Positions 6,330 to 6,619 of a DNA stretch of 6,619 nucleotides are shown one piece after another. The position numbers and the translations under genes were made by a program. The number at the start of each line of letters is the position of its first letter. The stretch's first letter is position 1. Below the pieces are notes generated by a model that saw nothing but the letters and a program-made list of their open reading frames with translations, made no database searches and had not been told where the DNA came from. The stretch is from Betaproteobacteria bacterium. GTDB lineage: Bacteria > Pseudomonadota > Gammaproteobacteria > Burkholderiales > Rhodocyclaceae. The stretch covers positions 1-6,619 of the forward strand of contig JAPTVL010000152.1 in the NCBI GenBank assembly GCA_028065725.1. Direction: 5' to 3'.

Positions 6330-6445
6330 GCGAAGGATCGGTGGACATGGCCGAGAAGCGCAACGGCAAATACCGCACGGCAATCCTTCTCGCGGCGTTT
6401 GCCTTGGGTTTGTTCCTGTTCACCTTGTACTCCGGGCTGAAATAA
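6326..6445 (+). CDS. Small single-span membrane protein, probable cytochrome oxidase small assembly protein
   Basis: This 39-residue reading frame lies between coxA and ctaG. It has a charged N terminus ([17 protein letters not shown]) followed by one hydrophobic helix (about residues 18-36, [19 protein letters not shown]) and a short end GLK. The charge pattern suggests that the N terminus stays in the cytoplasm. Betaproteobacterial cox operons often carry such a tiny gene at this place, annotated as a cytochrome oxidase small assembly protein. The match is by position, size and topology, not a clear motif. The ATG at 6326 overlaps the coxA stop. A second ATG at 6347 has GAAGGA 9 bases upstream and would give a 32-residue protein; it may be the true start. 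Its role is inferred. Confidence 0.72.
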   Translation: MSEGSVDMAEKRNGKYRTAILLAAFALGLFLFTLYSGLK

Positions 6446-6448
6446 ACC

Positions 6449-6619
6449 ATGGCCGTGGGCAATGCCAAAACGCTGGCCAAGCTCGTTGTCGTGACGCTGG
6501 GCATGTTCGGGTTTGGCTTCGCCCTGGTGCCGTTTTATTACAAGATTTGCGAGGTGACGGGGATCAACTCCGGCGCCGAGCAGAGCCTGGTGAAAAACAC
6601 GCAAGTCGACCGCAGCCGC
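6449..6619 (+). CDS. ctaG: Cytochrome c oxidase assembly protein CtaG/Cox11, N-terminal part, cut by window end
   Basis: CtaG/Cox11 is a membrane-anchored copper chaperone that delivers copper to the CuB site of subunit I. The 57 visible residues begin MAVGNAKTLAKLVVVTLGMF and contain one membrane helix (about residues 9-28). The family signature follows: ALVPFYYKICEVTGINS, then NTQVDRSR leading into the periplasmic beta domain. The conserved Cys33 in ICEVTG is present. The copper-binding CFCF-type motif would lie beyond the window and cannot be checked. The ATG at 6449 follows the small gene by 3 bases and lacks a strong ribosome site, so coupled translation is likely. Its place after coxA matches the usual betaproteobacterial order, with coxC expected downstream. 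Confidence 0.93.
   Translation, partial: MAVGNAKTLAKLVVVTLGMFGFGFALVPFYYKICEVTGINSGAEQSLVKNTQVDRSR

Overview
The window reads as a stretch of a GC-rich betaproteobacterial chromosome. The evidence is the bioF-bioH-bioC-bioD gene order, the form of BioC with the FGPDTLKEL segment, and a DUF2244 gene in front of a caa3-type cytochrome oxidase operon. A sulfur- or metal-oxidising Nitrosomonadales-type organism (for example Thiobacillaceae) would fit, but I cannot fix the genus from sequence alone. All genes are on the + strand and tightly packed. There is one real intergenic gap, of about 130 bases.

Bases 1-2876 are the end of a biotin synthesis operon: the C-terminal part of bioF, then bioH, bioC and bioD, each overlapping the next by 4 to 14 bases. 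BioC methylates malonyl-ACP to start disguised pimelate synthesis. BioH removes the methyl group from pimeloyl-ACP methyl ester. BioF condenses pimeloyl-ACP with alanine to give KAPA. BioD closes the ureido ring to make dethiobiotin. bioA and bioB are not in this window.

Bases 2877-3005 are an AT-rich island with several small palindromes. It separates the biotin genes from a respiratory operon and is the likeliest promoter site.

Bases 3006-6619 hold a DUF2244 membrane protein, coxB (subunit II fused to a cytochrome c domain), coxA (subunit I, with all heme, CuB and proton-channel residues), a 39-residue single-span protein, and the start of ctaG/cox11 (copper delivery to CuB). The window ends inside ctaG.

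The most unusual signal is a palindromic repeat inside the biotin genes. A 45-bp block occurs inside bioH (869-913) and again, inverted, inside bioD (2288-2332), with 44 of 45 positions identical. A weaker match extends it to 55 bp (52 of 55). Both copies are read through in frame. They add about 15-19 residues that the E. coli enzymes lack, to the lid of BioH and to a loop near the active site of BioD. In the shared mRNA the two copies are complementary over the whole 45 nt (the one difference becomes a G-U pair), so they could form a long duplex that loops out bioC.
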